Assembly: GCF_000737245.1 (NCBI RefSeq)
Contig: NZ_JPQU01000037.1
Coordinates: forward strand, 1 to 64,000
Length of the DNA stretch: 64,000 nucleotides
Reading direction: 5' to 3'
Source of the DNA: Pseudomonas syringae
GTDB taxonomy: Bacteria; Pseudomonadota; Gammaproteobacteria; Pseudomonadales; Pseudomonadaceae
Each line of letters begins with the position of its first letter. Positions within the stretch are counted from its first letter, which is position 1. Shown here in pieces: positions 27,600 to 37,305 of the stretch. The translations under genes and the position numbers were made by a program. The notes beneath the pieces are model-generated. The model made no database searches. It was not told the origin of the DNA and worked only from the letters and a program-made list of their open reading frames with translations.

Positions 27600-27693
27600 T
27601 CTGCAGGAGCGCTTGCCCGCGATGATCGATAACGCGGTGCGTTTGAATCACCTCGTGGTATTCATCGCGGCCAAGCCGGTTCCTACGGCCAGT
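27600..27693. repeat. REP pair between TonB receptor promoter and TRAP operon end
   Basis: Plus-oriented ggagcgcttgcccgcgatga and a diverged minus-oriented copy atcgcggccaagccggttcc with about 50 bases between them. Confidence 0.7.
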
Positions 27694-27705
27694 CCTGATG
27701 AAACC

Positions 27706-28725
27706 TCACTGTGCTGCACGCACCTTGGCGATTTCTTCGTACATCGTCTTCACCAAACCGGCATCGACAGTCTGGGAAAATTTGTCGACGACGGACTTCA
27801 CCTTCTCGCGGAAACGATCCATTTCCGCAGGTGAAATGTCGTTGATTGCGATGTGCTCGGCCAAGTTGCTACGGGCCTTGTCCATGCTCTCGGCGGTGAC
27901 TTTACGCTGGTATTCCTGTGCCTTGGTCGCGGCGTCGCGGATCAGGGCTTTTTCATCGTCGTTCAACCGGTTCCAGGTCTTCTGGCCAATGATGAGCGAT
28001 TGCGGATTGAAGATGTGGCCTGTCACGGACAGGTATTTCTGCACCTCGTAAAACTTGTTGCCTTCGATCACCGTAAACGGGTTTTCCTGACCGTCGATGG
28101 TGCGCTGTTCAAGCCCGGTGTAAACCTCCGGGAACGCCATGGCCACCGGGTTGGCACCCAGCGCGCTGAAGGTTTCCAGGTAGATCGGCGACTGAATGAC
28201 GCGAACCTTCAAACCCTGCATGTCCTCGATCTTTGTCACCGGATGCTTGCTGTTGGTCAGGTGACGAAAACCCAGATCCCAGTAGCCGAGGCTGACCAAT
28301 CCTTTGCTGTCCAGTTGCGCAGCGAGCTTCTGGCCAACCGCCCCGTCGATCACGGCGTGCGCCTCTTCGACGTTGTTAAACAGAAACGGGAAATCCAGCA
28401 TGGCAAAGTCCGGTGCCTGGGCCGCGAGAATCCCTGAGTTGAGAACAGTGATGTCCAGCGTGCCACCCTGCAGCGCAGAGACCGTTTGCAAATCCCCGCC
28501 CAGCGTTCCGCCAGGAAACAGCCGGACCTTGATCTTGCCGCCGCTGCTTTCGGCCAACAGGTCCGCAAACTTCTGCGCACCCTGCCCTTGCGGGTGGTCC
28601 TTAACGTTCTGGAAGGCAAATCGCAGGGTCCGCTCGCGGATGTCTGCCGCCTGGCTGCTCATACTGGCGAACAACAGGCCCGTCGCGCAGGCGCCTGCGA
28701 GCAGGGTTTTGATCAGTTTTTTCAT
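27706..28725 (-). CDS. dctP: TRAP transporter solute-binding protein DctP
   Basis: Periplasmic binding protein of 339 residues with signal peptide ending SSQAA (about 27). DctP fold motifs include KFADLLAESSGGKIKVRLFPGGTLGGDLQ, the ligand-clamping Arg region LKVRVIQSP, and the conserved AMAFPEVYTGLEQRTIDGQENP. This last motif is typical of C4-dicarboxylate binders and places the Arg that pairs with the substrate carboxylate. It is the last gene of the operon dctQ-dctM-dctP, 51 bases after dctM. The order is unusual compared with the common dctPQM. Start ATG after cggagcgtgac. Confidence 0.92.
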   Translation of the reverse strand: MKKLIKTLLAGACATGLLFASMSSQAADIRERTLRFAFQNVKDHPQGQGAQKFADLLAESSGGKIKVRLFPGGTLGGDLQTVSALQGGTLDITVLNSGILAAQAPDFAMLDFPFLFNNVEEAHAVIDGAVGQKLAAQLDSKGLVSLGYWDLGFRHLTNSKHPVTKIEDMQGLKVRVIQSPIYLETFSALGANPVAMAFPEVYTGLEQRTIDGQENPFTVIEGNKFYEVQKYLSVTGHIFNPQSLIIGQKTWNRLNDDEKALIRDAATKAQEYQRKVTAESMDKARSNLAEHIAINDISPAEMDRFREKVKSVVDKFSQTVDAGLVKTMYEEIAKVRAAQ

Positions 28726-28776
28726 GTCACGCTCCGATGTTGTTTTTAGAGGTCGAGTGAGTCGAGCTACCGGCGA

Positions 28777-30057
28777 TTAACCGGTGAAAAACTTCAGGGG
28801 TACAAGCACCAGCGAAGGGAACAGCACCAACAGAAACAGCACTACAAACTGCGCCAGCATGAACGGCCACACACCCCGAATGATCTCGTCCATGCTGATT
28901 TTCGAAACACCGCACACCACGTTGAGCACCGTGCCCACCGGCGGGGTGATCAGGCCGATGGCGCAGTTGATGAGAAACAGCACGCCGAAATACACCGGAT
29001 CGATCCCCGCCATGACCACGGCAGGCATCAGGACCGGCGTCAGCAGCAGGATGGTCGGTGTCATGTCCATCGCCGTTCCCACCAGAATCACCAGCAGCAT
29101 GATCACAATCAGCAGCATGGTCTGGTTATCCATGAACGGCTCGAGCAAGCCCACCAATTGCTCAGGCAGCTCGGCGACGGTGACCAGCCAGGAGGAAACC
29201 ATGGCCGCCGCCACCAGCAACATCACCACCGAGGTGGTTTTGGCCGACGACAGCACCAGATCGTAGAGCTGACTGATTTTGAGTTCGCGGTAGATCACCA
29301 CGGCCACAAACAAGGCGTAAACCGCCGCAACCACTGCCGCTTCAGTGGGTGTGAATATCCCGAACTTGAGGCCGAACACAATGATCAACGGCAGGCCCAG
29401 GGCCCAGGCGCCGTCCAGCAGTGTGCGCAGCACTTCGGCGAGGCTGCGTTTGGCTGGGGTTGCGACATTCTCCCGGCGCGAAACAAACCACCAGGCCACG
29501 GCCAGTGAAACGCCAAGCATCAGGCCGGGCACGATTCCCGCCAGAAACAGCTTGGAAATGGACACGCCAGACGCCACGCCAAACACGATAAAACCGATGC
29601 TCGGCGGAATAATGGGCGCAATGATTCCGCCTGCGGCAATCAACCCGGCTGAATTGGCGCGGTTATGACCGGCCTGAATCATCATGGGCACCAGCAGAGC
29701 CGCCAGCGCCGCTGCATCCGCCACCGCCGAGCCGGACAGCGACGCCAGCAGGCATGACGCAATGATCGCCACGTAACCCAACCCGCCGCGCTTGTGCCCC
29801 ACCAGGGCCATGGCGATGTCCACAATGCGTTTGGACAGCCCGCCGGCGTTCATGATTTCCCCCGCCAGCATGAAAAACGGCACTGCCATCAGCGGAAAGC
29901 TGTCAGCGCCATTGAGCAGGTTCTGGGCAATGATCTGCGCATCGAACATGTCCAGATGCAGCATCAGCGCCACACTGACCAACAACAAGGCGAAGGCAAT
30001 CGGGATGCCCAGCGCCATGGTGCCAATCAACGAACCGAGAAAGATGGCCAGGGTCAT
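28777..30057 (-). CDS. dctM: TRAP transporter large permease DctM
   Basis: Inner-membrane transport subunit of 426 residues, 11-12 helices, normal for DctM. Family signatures are present: MAVPFFMLAGEIMNAGGLSKRI, GSAVADAAALAALLVP, and the second-half repeat INCAIGLITPPVGTVLNVVCGVS. It performs sodium-driven uptake with DctQ and receives substrate from DctP. The start overlaps the dctQ stop by four bases, so translation is coupled. Confidence 0.94.
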   Translation of the reverse strand: MTLAIFLGSLIGTMALGIPIAFALLLVSVALMLHLDMFDAQIIAQNLLNGADSFPLMAVPFFMLAGEIMNAGGLSKRIVDIAMALVGHKRGGLGYVAIIASCLLASLSGSAVADAAALAALLVPMMIQAGHNRANSAGLIAAGGIIAPIIPPSIGFIVFGVASGVSISKLFLAGIVPGLMLGVSLAVAWWFVSRRENVATPAKRSLAEVLRTLLDGAWALGLPLIIVFGLKFGIFTPTEAAVVAAVYALFVAVVIYRELKISQLYDLVLSSAKTTSVVMLLVAAAMVSSWLVTVAELPEQLVGLLEPFMDNQTMLLIVIMLLVILVGTAMDMTPTILLLTPVLMPAVVMAGIDPVYFGVLFLINCAIGLITPPVGTVLNVVCGVSKISMDEIIRGVWPFMLAQFVVLFLLVLFPSLVLVPLKFFTG

Positions 30058-30617
30058 GGTCGGGACCTCTCATTGTTCGTGCGGGGTGCCTGGGCATGTT
30101 CGATTTCAAAATCTGCATCGCTGTCTTTGACCATGACCAGCTCGTCATCACCCAGCTTGCCGCACAGCACCAGGTAGAGCTCGTAGATCAGGATCGCGGC
30201 GGCGCTAGCGCCGAACACCAATCCGGCGGCGTAAAACAACGCCATGGACAGCCCCGACGCCGGGGCGACCACATCCCAGTTGATCACCGCCTGCTGCCAA
30301 CTGCCGCTGAACACCAGCCAGCAGATGTAAAGCATCAGCAGATGGCCAATAACCAGGCATGCGCGCTTGCCGGTGGGCGACAGCCGCTTGACCAGGCTGT
30401 CCAGGCCCATGTGTGCACGCTCCTTCAAGGCCACTAGCGACCCAAGGAAAATCATCCAGACGAAGAACCAGCGCGACAATTCCTCGGACACGCTGATCCC
30501 GGAGTTAAAGGCATAGCGCAGCACCACGTTGCCGAACACCAGCACGACCATGGCGACCATGCAGAGCACGATCAGCAGCTTCAGTAATTTGAAGTACAAG
30601 CCGACGATTGTTGTCAT
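30054..30617 (-). CDS. dctQ: TRAP transporter small permease DctQ
   Basis: Four-helix membrane subunit of 187 residues. The DctQ signature FNSGISVSEELSRWFFVWMIFLGS is clear, followed by the membrane-adjacent GLDSLVKRL and two more helices. The C-terminus is long and acidic (VMVKDSDADFEIEHAQ). The ATG was chosen because gaggtatcgaaa precedes it; the open frame extends 19 codons further without conserved sequence. First gene of the TRAP operon. Confidence 0.92.
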   Translation of the reverse strand: MTTIVGLYFKLLKLLIVLCMVAMVVLVFGNVVLRYAFNSGISVSEELSRWFFVWMIFLGSLVALKERAHMGLDSLVKRLSPTGKRACLVIGHLLMLYICWLVFSGSWQQAVINWDVVAPASGLSMALFYAAGLVFGASAAAILIYELYLVLCGKLGDDELVMVKDSDADFEIEHAQAPRTNNERSRP

Positions 30618-30658
30618 TTTCGATACCTCGCTGTTGTCGGAAAAGCCGACCGGTGCAT

Positions 30659-30671
30659 CACGCAATGCGTG
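30659..30671. promoter_or_regulatory. Palindrome upstream of the TRAP operon
   Basis: Perfect 13-base palindrome cacgca-a-tgcgtg, about 42 bases upstream of dctQ, embedded in a larger set of tgcat/atgca repeats. Possible operator for an unlinked regulator. Confidence 0.35.
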
Positions 30672-30798
30672 CACAGATGCACAACCCGATTGAGTGACTC
30701 AGGAAATACGTGCGAGTGATCGACAAAGCGAGGCCGTCGTCAGCCAGCGATAACGCATGGCCGGACAGACAGGATCAAGAGCGAGCAAGGGCTGCTGC

Positions 30799-30832
30799 AT
30801 GTGGAGTAACTCCATGTTGTTTTTATTGTTTT
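30799..30832 (+). terminator. Terminator-like hairpin in the TRAP/GGDEF intergenic gap
   Basis: tggag-taa-ctcca, extended by wobble pairs, is followed by ttgtttttattgtttt. No gene is visible just upstream on the plus strand (30675-30798), so either a small RNA ends here or the T-rich run is chance. The whole gap 30618-31164 is AT-richer than its surroundings, contains no REP and no gene I can support. Confidence 0.35.
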
Positions 30833-30870
30833 GCTGGCGACATCGGCCAGTTCTGCTAGCGAGAAAATGT

Positions 30871-30884
30871 ACTAACCAGTTAAT
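30871..30884. promoter_or_regulatory. Imperfect palindrome resembling a TetR-type operator
   Basis: actaac-ca-gttaat, one mismatch from a perfect inverted repeat, in the AT-rich gap between the TRAP operon and the divergently transcribed GGDEF gene. No TetR gene is in the window. Confidence 0.25.
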
Positions 30885-31164
30885 TCGGTCAATATCTAAA
30901 CACGTGCGGGAGCAAAAAAGATGTAAACACGGTTGCTGGAAAACCACCTCGCCGCGCAAAAAACGCATCAATCGAGCGGAAAAATAGGCAGTAGCAACAA
31001 GAAATGCCCTTGCTATTCGGATATTTAGCTGAATAAAGCGTGCGATTATCGGCCAGGTCATTACTTTGATTAAGTGCGTTTACTGCGTCGTACGACAAGC
31101 ATTGCTGGCGGCCAGAGCAGCATGAAGCCTAATATGCCACCATTCAGATCAGCAGATAATTTCC

Positions 31165-32853
31165 ATGATGACAGCCAGCCTGCGTAGTCACCTGACCCTC
31201 TGGTTTGCAGGCGTGTCGTTGCTGGCCCTGGTGAGCGTGGGCCTCTACGTCGGGCACATCGCAACCGGGCAGGTCAAACAGGCCAGCGGTACTGCGCTGG
31301 CCAGCACGGCCAAATCAGCCGCGACGATGTTGGCCACGCAACTGCGCGAACGACAGCTCGAGATCTTCCTGCTCAGCAGGGAACCCCATCTGGTACGCGG
31401 CAACCTCGACGACCCGGACATCTTGCCGTCAATGGAGCTACGCACCCAGTCGCATTCCGAATACGCCTGGATGGGCGTGGCCGACACCGAGGGCCGCGTG
31501 CGTCAGGCGGTCAATGGTCTGCTGGTCAACCAGTCTGTAAAGGAGCGGCCGTGGTTCAAGGCTGGCCTGTTGGGTTCCTATACAGGCGATCCTCATGAAG
31601 CTGTTCTATTAGCCAAACTGCTGCCAGCCAACGCCAGTGGCGAGCTGTTGCGCTTTATTGATTTCGCTGCGCCCATCCACACCGCTGATGGCCGCGTGGC
31701 CGGTGTACTCAGCGCGCACGTGCACTGGAACTGGATGACCCGGATCGTGGAATCCGCCATCTCTCGCGAAGGCGTAACCGCCGATGTAGAAGTGCTGATC
31801 GTCAATGGCGCGGGTGACGTGCTTTATCCGCAGCAGATGACAGGCCAACAGCGGCCCGAGCTGCTTGCCCAGCTGCAGCACAGCCCGAGCGCTCAGGGCT
31901 GGTCAGTTGCCGATGGTTATGTCAGCAGTGTGCTCGCGGTGCCGACCCCGCCCGCTGCCGGGCTGTCCTGGTACATCATCGTCCGGCAACCCCTGAACAG
32001 CGCGCTGTATCCGGCACATATTCTGCTCTACAAGCTGCTGGCCCTGGGTGTACTGGCTGCCTTGGGATTGGCAGCGGTTGCGTACTTTCTGGCGCAGCGC
32101 TTGAGTCGTCCGATTGAGCTGCTCGCCCAGTCCGCAAAGAGGGTTCAGGCGAAGCACCAAGGTGTGACCTTCCCCCAGCAGCATTCAGTCCTTGAAATCG
32201 CGCAGCTCGGGCAGTCCATACAGAGCATGACTGAATCGCTGCTTGGCAAGGAGCGCGAACTTCAGGATGCCAACGCCTCCCTGGAAGTCACCGTGACGCA
32301 ACGCACCGCAGCACTCACCCAAGCCAATGCGGAGCTTTTGAAACTGGCAACGCACGACGCGCTGACCGGTGTTTATAATCGGCGGCGTTTTGACGAGAAG
32401 CTCGGCGAATGCAGTCTGCTGTTTGAACGCACCGGACGGGCCTTCGCCCTGCTATTCATCGACGCCGATCATTTCAAGCGGATCAACGATACCTTCGGCC
32501 ACGCCACCGGTGATGAAGTGCTTCACCAACTGGCCCGGCTGATTCAGGACAGCGTGCGCCTGACTGACTTCGTTGCCCGTTACGGTGGCGAGGAATTTGC
32601 GGTACTGCTGCCGGAAATCGAGGACGAGCGCAGCGCGGCGATAGTCGCAGAGAACATCCGGGCCAGCGTCGCCAACGCCAGCTTCCCCTTGGCCGGCCAG
32701 GTAACGGTCAGCATCGGTATTGGGATGGCTGAAGCCTCGGACGGCAATACCACAGCACTGACCAAACGCGCCGATCAGCAGCTGTACCACGCAAAATCAT
32801 CGGGAAGAAATCGGGTTGCGTGCAATGTTCGTGTAGGCGATGGGGTGTCGTGA
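31165..32853 (+). CDS. Membrane diguanylate cyclase with periplasmic Cache-type sensor
   Basis: Protein of 562 residues. Hydrophobic helix about 8-28, periplasmic double-Cache-like region about 30-285 (AWMGVADTEGRVRQAV and the FIDFAAPIHTADGRVAGVL sub-domain typical of dCache_1), second helix about 290-315, HAMP about 318-370, then a coiled coil rich in Gln and Ala. GGDEF covers about 395-555 with an intact RYGGEEFAVLLPE active site, so it should make cyclic di-GMP. The RxxD inhibitory site is not clearly present five residues before GGEEF (SVRLTDFVARYGGEEF has RLTD), so product inhibition is plausible. The ATG lacks a strong ribosome site. Confidence 0.9.
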   Translation: MMTASLRSHLTLWFAGVSLLALVSVGLYVGHIATGQVKQASGTALASTAKSAATMLATQLRERQLEIFLLSREPHLVRGNLDDPDILPSMELRTQSHSEYAWMGVADTEGRVRQAVNGLLVNQSVKERPWFKAGLLGSYTGDPHEAVLLAKLLPANASGELLRFIDFAAPIHTADGRVAGVLSAHVHWNWMTRIVESAISREGVTADVEVLIVNGAGDVLYPQQMTGQQRPELLAQLQHSPSAQGWSVADGYVSSVLAVPTPPAAGLSWYIIVRQPLNSALYPAHILLYKLLALGVLAALGLAAVAYFLAQRLSRPIELLAQSAKRVQAKHQGVTFPQQHSVLEIAQLGQSIQSMTESLLGKERELQDANASLEVTVTQRTAALTQANAELLKLATHDALTGVYNRRRFDEKLGECSLLFERTGRAFALLFIDADHFKRINDTFGHATGDEVLHQLARLIQDSVRLTDFVARYGGEEFAVLLPEIEDERSAAIVAENIRASVANASFPLAGQVTVSIGIGMAEASDGNTTALTKRADQQLYHAKSSGRNRVACNVRVGDGVS

Positions 32854-32866
32854 ACCAACGCGAATC

Positions 32867-32955
32867 TGTAGGAGTGAGCTTGCTCGCGATGCGGTATTTC
32901 TGACGATAAATCGTTGTCTGACCTGACGCTATCGCGAGCAAGCTCACTCCTACAG
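32867..32955. repeat. REPIN
   Basis: gtaggagtgagcttgctcgc is matched at the right by gcgagcaagctcactcctac. The two arms are exact inverted complements over 20 bases. Confidence 0.92.
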
Positions 32956-33001
32956 GACCGCGCATTAAATGAATCTTTTTACTTTCCAAGGGGGCAGCGG
33001 C

Positions 33002-34798
33002 ATGGACGCGGTAAAGGCTTTATACGATTCAATCGAGCGGCAATTCTTCAATACGCTGACGAAAAAGCTGTCCAGCCTGTTTCTGTTGGTGATCGTCAGC
33101 GCATTGTTGTACTGGATTGCCCTGAGCATTCGCGCCGATATCGCGCTGCAATTGCGCAATGCCCAGCTCGATCCGCAGGTCTCGGGGTTGATCGAGGCCA
33201 AGCTGGACACCCTCAACGCCGCCATTCTGTTCAGCACGCTGTTCACCCTGGGCCTGGTCAGTTTCATGATCCTGTACTTTCGCCACCTGATCGTCAGGCC
33301 GGTGACTTACATGACCCAGGCGCTTGAGGAAATCGCCAACGGTGAAGGCGACCTCTCCAAGGACCTGCCGCTACTGACTCACGACGAGATTCGCACCCTG
33401 GCCAGCACCTGTAACCGCTTCCTGGCCAAGCAACGGGAGATCATCAGCAACGTTCAGGCCCTGACGGTGCATATCGCCGTGGAGTCGGCACGTTCGCTGA
33501 AAAACATCAGCGACTCCAGCGACAGCGCCACGCATCAGGCCCGCTTCGCAAAGGAAGTGATGGACGAGAGCAACACGGCGGTCGGCCGTATCGAAGAGGT
33601 CTCGCACCAGACCCAGGGTATTTCCAGCACCACCGCGCAAAACCTGAGCATGGCGCGCGACTCCTATGCCGAGTTGCTGGAAGTCACTGGCAACATCAGC
33701 GAAATCTCCCGCAGCCTGGGTGAGTTCGGCACTCTGGTTTCGGCCTTGAACCAGCGCTCGTCGAGCATCAAGTCGATTGTCGGGCTGATCCAGCAGATTT
33801 CCTCGCAGACCAACCTGTTGGCGCTCAACGCCGCCATCGAAGCTGCCCGGGCGGGTGAAAGCGGCCGAGGCTTTGCCGTGGTTGCCGATGAAGTGCGCAC
33901 CCTGGCTCAGAACGTGAGCCGTGCCACCGATGATATTTCACAGAACATCGACGCCATGCTGCTGGAAGTCAGTTCAACCCACGAACAGACCACCCAGATC
34001 AGCCAGAGCGCCCAGGAAACCCAAAAAGTGGTGGAGCGTGCGTCCGGCCACTTCGAGAGCATGATCGTCGACTTCGAGTCCACCAACGGCAAGCTCGCCG
34101 ACATCGCCGGACATATCCAGCAGTTTGCGGACACCAATACCGGCATCAATCAGCGCGTGACCCGAATCTACGCCGACAGCCAGTCCATTGATCAACGCAT
34201 GCAGCATTCGGCTGCTGCCACTCGCGATCTTTCAGGGGTCGCCGAGCGGGTGCAGACACTGCTGGGCAAGTTCGTGCTGGGCCATGGCGCACTGGACGCA
34301 GCCATTACCCGCGCCAGCCAATGCCGGGACGTTTTGCAAGTACGCCTGGCAGCCGCGCAGCGCGAAGGCCTGAATCTGTTTGATCAAAGTTATAAATTGA
34401 TCCCCAACACAGATCCCAAGCAATACCTCACCAGCTATACCGAACGCTTTGCGCAGATCTGCCAGGAAGAGTGCGACAAACTCACGAAGGCAACCACCGG
34501 TGGCATCGTGAGTTTTATCGTCGACAACAAAGGCTATTGCCCGGTCAACAACAGCTGGGTGTCGAAAAAACCTACGGGTGACCGCGCCACTGACCTGCCA
34601 GTGTGCCGCAACAAACGCATGTTCTCCGATCCCATAGGCCTGCGAGCGGCCAGCAATACCCAGCGCTTCCTGCTACAGACCTACCTGCGCGACACCGGGG
34701 AAATCATGACCGAGATCGACGTGCCGTTCTTCTTCGAAGGCCGCCACTGGGGCAACTTGCGCATGGGGTTTGATGCGGCGGTGTTGTTGGCTAAGTAA
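33002..34798 (+). CDS. Methyl-accepting chemotaxis protein with C-terminal sensor domain
   Basis: Chemoreceptor of 598 residues. Two membrane helices (about 20-42 and 70-95) flank a periplasmic loop of only about 30 residues, too short for a ligand domain. HAMP covers about 95-145. The signalling domain has the canonical tip [18 protein letters not shown] and [15 protein letters not shown]. After it, residues about 430-598 form an extra domain with Cys in CRDV, ICQEEC, GYCPV and VCRN, and a Cache/PAS-like pattern ([34 protein letters not shown]). Sensing is therefore probably cytoplasmic and at the C-terminus. Start ATG after aaggggg; an ATG 11 codons upstream is less likely. Confidence 0.9.
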   Translation: MDAVKALYDSIERQFFNTLTKKLSSLFLLVIVSALLYWIALSIRADIALQLRNAQLDPQVSGLIEAKLDTLNAAILFSTLFTLGLVSFMILYFRHLIVRPVTYMTQALEEIANGEGDLSKDLPLLTHDEIRTLASTCNRFLAKQREIISNVQALTVHIAVESARSLKNISDSSDSATHQARFAKEVMDESNTAVGRIEEVSHQTQGISSTTAQNLSMARDSYAELLEVTGNISEISRSLGEFGTLVSALNQRSSSIKSIVGLIQQISSQTNLLALNAAIEAARAGESGRGFAVVADEVRTLAQNVSRATDDISQNIDAMLLEVSSTHEQTTQISQSAQETQKVVERASGHFESMIVDFESTNGKLADIAGHIQQFADTNTGINQRVTRIYADSQSIDQRMQHSAAATRDLSGVAERVQTLLGKFVLGHGALDAAITRASQCRDVLQVRLAAAQREGLNLFDQSYKLIPNTDPKQYLTSYTERFAQICQEECDKLTKATTGGIVSFIVDNKGYCPVNNSWVSKKPTGDRATDLPVCRNKRMFSDPIGLRAASNTQRFLLQTYLRDTGEIMTEIDVPFFFEGRHWGNLRMGFDAAVLLAK

Positions 34799-34823
34799 AA
34801 GGGCTTTAGCAAGTTCCAGCTTC

Positions 34824-34912
34824 TGTAGGAGCGCGCTTGCCCGCGATGGCGTCGTGTCAATCGACAGGAATGTTGACTGACACGGCGCCATCGCGGGCAA
34901 GCGCTCCTACAG
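34824..34912. repeat. REPIN
   Basis: gtaggagcgcgcttgcccgc paired with gcgggcaagcgctcctac; the right arm lacks one gc step present in the left. Confidence 0.9.
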
Positions 34913-34942
34913 GCCGCTCCCCTCGCAAATGCTAAAACCTGA

Positions 34943-34959
34943 CGAATGAGAATAATTCC
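34943..34959. promoter_or_regulatory. Candidate Fur box upstream of the ABC importer
   Basis: cgaatgagaataattcc resembles the Fur consensus (GATAATGATAATCATTATC) with gaat/attc arms. It lies about 85 bases upstream of the binding-protein gene, which is consistent with iron control. Match judged by eye. Confidence 0.4.
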
Positions 34960-35045
34960 GCTACCCTAGCCGCACATTTTTTATGGCGGTTTTGTCGTGC
35001 CAGTCTCGACCGATTCGCCCTTATCCATCTGGAACGGGCCCACAC

Positions 35046-36188
35046 ATGCACCTACTCAAGCACCTCGTGGCCGGCATCTCCCTGATGCTGGCAGGCCAGA
35101 CGCTGGCTCACGCCACCACCTACCCGCTCACCGTTACTGACCTTTCCAATCGTCAGGTCGAGATCAAGCAGGAGCCCAAGCGCATCGTTCTGCAAGACGG
35201 CCGCGACCTGTTCACACTCGCCCTGCTCGACCGCGCTGACCCGTTTCAGCGCATCGTGGCCTGGAACAACATCGTCAAGCGCTCGGATCCCAACACCTGG
35301 CAGGTCTTTGAAAGCCAGTGGCCCAAGACGGCTAATCAGGCAACCGACATGAAGTTCGGCGACGATGGCGACCTGAACCTTGAAGCAGTGGTCGCCGCCC
35401 GTCCTGACCTGCTGATCTTTCAGACCCGCGCCCGCGCATCGCTGGAAAACGCTGGAGTCGCCCAGAAGCTCGCAGCGCTGAACATTCCCGTGCTGTTCGT
35501 TGACAGCGATCTGGATCCGGTGGTGAACAGCCAGAAGACCGTGACCCTGCTGGGTCAGGTGCTCAACCGCGAAACCGAGGCCAAGGCCTATGTCGGCTTC
35601 TATAAAAGCCGTTTGACCCAGATCGAAGCCATCACCGCCCAGCATCAGAAAAAACCACTGGTGTTCGTCGAGGCCAAAGCGGGCCAGGGCGGCGCGACTG
35701 CCTGCTGCTTCACCCATGGCGACGTGTATTGGGGCAAGCTGGTTCAAGCCGCTGGTGGCGTGAACCTGGGCTCCAACCTGCTGCCGGGGGCAACCGGCGA
35801 CGTGACCCTTGAAACCGTGTTGGGTAAACAACCTGACGTGTATGTCATGACCGGCACCCGCTTCCCGGGCAGTACCTCGGTTTCACCGCCGTTCGGTTTC
35901 GGCGCTAACGTTCAGCAGGCCGCGATCGACAAATCCTTGAGTCTGTTGCAGAAGCGCCCGGGCTTCGCGCAGTTGAAGGCCAGTCAGGAAGGCCGCGTGT
36001 ACGGCATCTATCACCAGTTCTACGCCAGCAGCTGGAACATCCTGGCGCTAGAAAACCTCAATCAGGCGTTCTACCCGGACAGCGCAAAACAACTTGACCC
36101 CGCCGCGAGCCTCAAGTCGATGTTCGACCTGACCGGCATCAAGGCCGTGCCGGCGATTCTCTACGCGCCTGCACCTGCCAACCGTTGA
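35046..36188 (+). CDS. Iron-siderophore-type ABC transporter binding protein
   Basis: Periplasmic binding protein of 380 residues of the FecB/FhuD/BtuF class. The signal peptide ends near LAHATT. The N-lobe begins PLTVTDLSNRQVEIKQEPKRIVL, typical of the class; the C-lobe has the long helix linker and GDVTLETVLGKQPDVYVMTG. A Cys pair in GGATACCFTHGDVYW (about residue 220) is unusual for the family. The ATG chosen is followed at once by the signal sequence; the open frame runs 21 codons further upstream. It heads a three-gene importer with the following permease and ATPase. The chelate carried (siderophore, haem or citrate) cannot be determined. Confidence 0.88.
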   Translation: MHLLKHLVAGISLMLAGQTLAHATTYPLTVTDLSNRQVEIKQEPKRIVLQDGRDLFTLALLDRADPFQRIVAWNNIVKRSDPNTWQVFESQWPKTANQATDMKFGDDGDLNLEAVVAARPDLLIFQTRARASLENAGVAQKLAALNIPVLFVDSDLDPVVNSQKTVTLLGQVLNRETEAKAYVGFYKSRLTQIEAITAQHQKKPLVFVEAKAGQGGATACCFTHGDVYWGKLVQAAGGVNLGSNLLPGATGDVTLETVLGKQPDVYVMTGTRFPGSTSVSPPFGFGANVQQAAIDKSLSLLQKRPGFAQLKASQEGRVYGIYHQFYASSWNILALENLNQAFYPDSAKQLDPAASLKSMFDLTGIKAVPAILYAPAPANR

Positions 36189-36201
36189 TTGACGAGCGAC
36201 C

Positions 36202-37305
36202 ATGACAACCCCGATCACCACCCCGATCAATGCGGCTCAACCCGTTCCTGCGGCGGCCACCTACCAGACCCGCTACGCCAATACGGTGTGGCGGCGCAGT
36301 GTCTTGCTGGTGGCGCTGCTGGTCATCGCCCTGCTGGCCTTCGTTGCTGACCTGATCGTCGGCTCTGGCACCTTGACCTTCGGCCAGGCAATCAGCGGCT
36401 TGCTGCAACCGGACAGCGTTGACGCCAGTACCCGAGTGATCCTCTGGGAACTGCGTATGCCGATGACCTTGATGGCTGTGTTGGCTGGCACCTGTCTGGC
36501 ACTGGCCGGGTTAATGATGCAAACAGTGCTCGACAACCCGTTGGCTGAGCCTTTCACCCTGGGCATCTCGTCAGCGGCCGGGTTCGGTGCATCACTGGCG
36601 CTGGCGTTCAACTTTTCCCTGGGCAACGCATTGCCAGGCTTCGGTGCCGATCTGTTGGTCACCGGCAATGCCTTCCTGTTCTCGTTGCTCACCGTAGGCA
36701 TCATCCTGCTGTTGACCCGTGGCCATGTCGGCTTGCAAGCGATCACCCTGCTGGGTATTGCCGTGCACTTCGTGTTCAGCTCACTGCTCGGGCTGGTGCA
36801 ATACGTGGCCAGTGTCGATCAGCTGCAAAGCATCGTGTTCTGGCTCATGGGCTCGTTGCTCCACGCGACCTGGAATAAAGTCGCGCTTTGCGCAGTGATC
36901 GCGATCATCGCCATCCCGGTGGTACTGGTCCAGGCCTGGGCGCTGACGGCCTTGCGCAGCTTCGGTGAACAGGCCGTGGTGTTCGGCATTCCCGTGCGAC
37001 GGATTCGCACCACAATGCTGATGCTCGCTGCACTGCTGGCCGGCGCCGTGACCTCGGTGGTGGGCATCATCGGTTTCGTCGGACTGGTCGCACCCCATGT
37101 GGCGCGGTTGCTGGTGGGCGAAGACCAGCGCTTCACCATCGGCGTGACCATCGCCTGCGGCATCATCTTCGTGACCCTGGCCTCTCTGGTCAGCAAATTG
37201 ATCGTACCCGGTGCGGTATTGCCCATCGGCATGGTCACGTCGCTGATCGGCCTGCCGTTCTTCATCATCCTTATCCTGCGTGACCGGAGACTGACAGCCC
37301 GATGA
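36202..37305 (+). CDS. FecCD-family ABC transporter permease
   Basis: Permease of 367 residues with about ten helices. The FecCD hallmarks are LRMPMTLMAVLAGTCLALAGLMMQT, NPLAEPFTLGISSAAGFGASL and the coupling region VVGIIGFVGLVAPHVARLLVG. It forms a homodimer in this family, so a single permease gene is complete. It begins 13 bases after the binding-protein gene, and its last four bases overlap the ATPase start. Confidence 0.94.
   Translation: MTTPITTPINAAQPVPAAATYQTRYANTVWRRSVLLVALLVIALLAFVADLIVGSGTLTFGQAISGLLQPDSVDASTRVILWELRMPMTLMAVLAGTCLALAGLMMQTVLDNPLAEPFTLGISSAAGFGASLALAFNFSLGNALPGFGADLLVTGNAFLFSLLTVGIILLLTRGHVGLQAITLLGIAVHFVFSSLLGLVQYVASVDQLQSIVFWLMGSLLHATWNKVALCAVIAIIAIPVVLVQAWALTALRSFGEQAVVFGIPVRRIRTTMLMLAALLAGAVTSVVGIIGFVGLVAPHVARLLVGEDQRFTIGVTIACGIIFVTLASLVSKLIVPGAVLPIGMVTSLIGLPFFIILILRDRRLTAR

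Noticed and set aside
27498..27705. Riboswitch (thiamine, FMN or cobalamin) ahead of the TonB receptor/PnuC pair
   Set aside because: The short leader lacks the conserved boxes of these classes, and most of the gap is a REP pair.
30699..31061. Minus-strand frame upstream of dctQ
   Set aside because: No ribosome site, no family resemblance, and it spans the T-rich hairpin and the palindrome; more likely non-coding.
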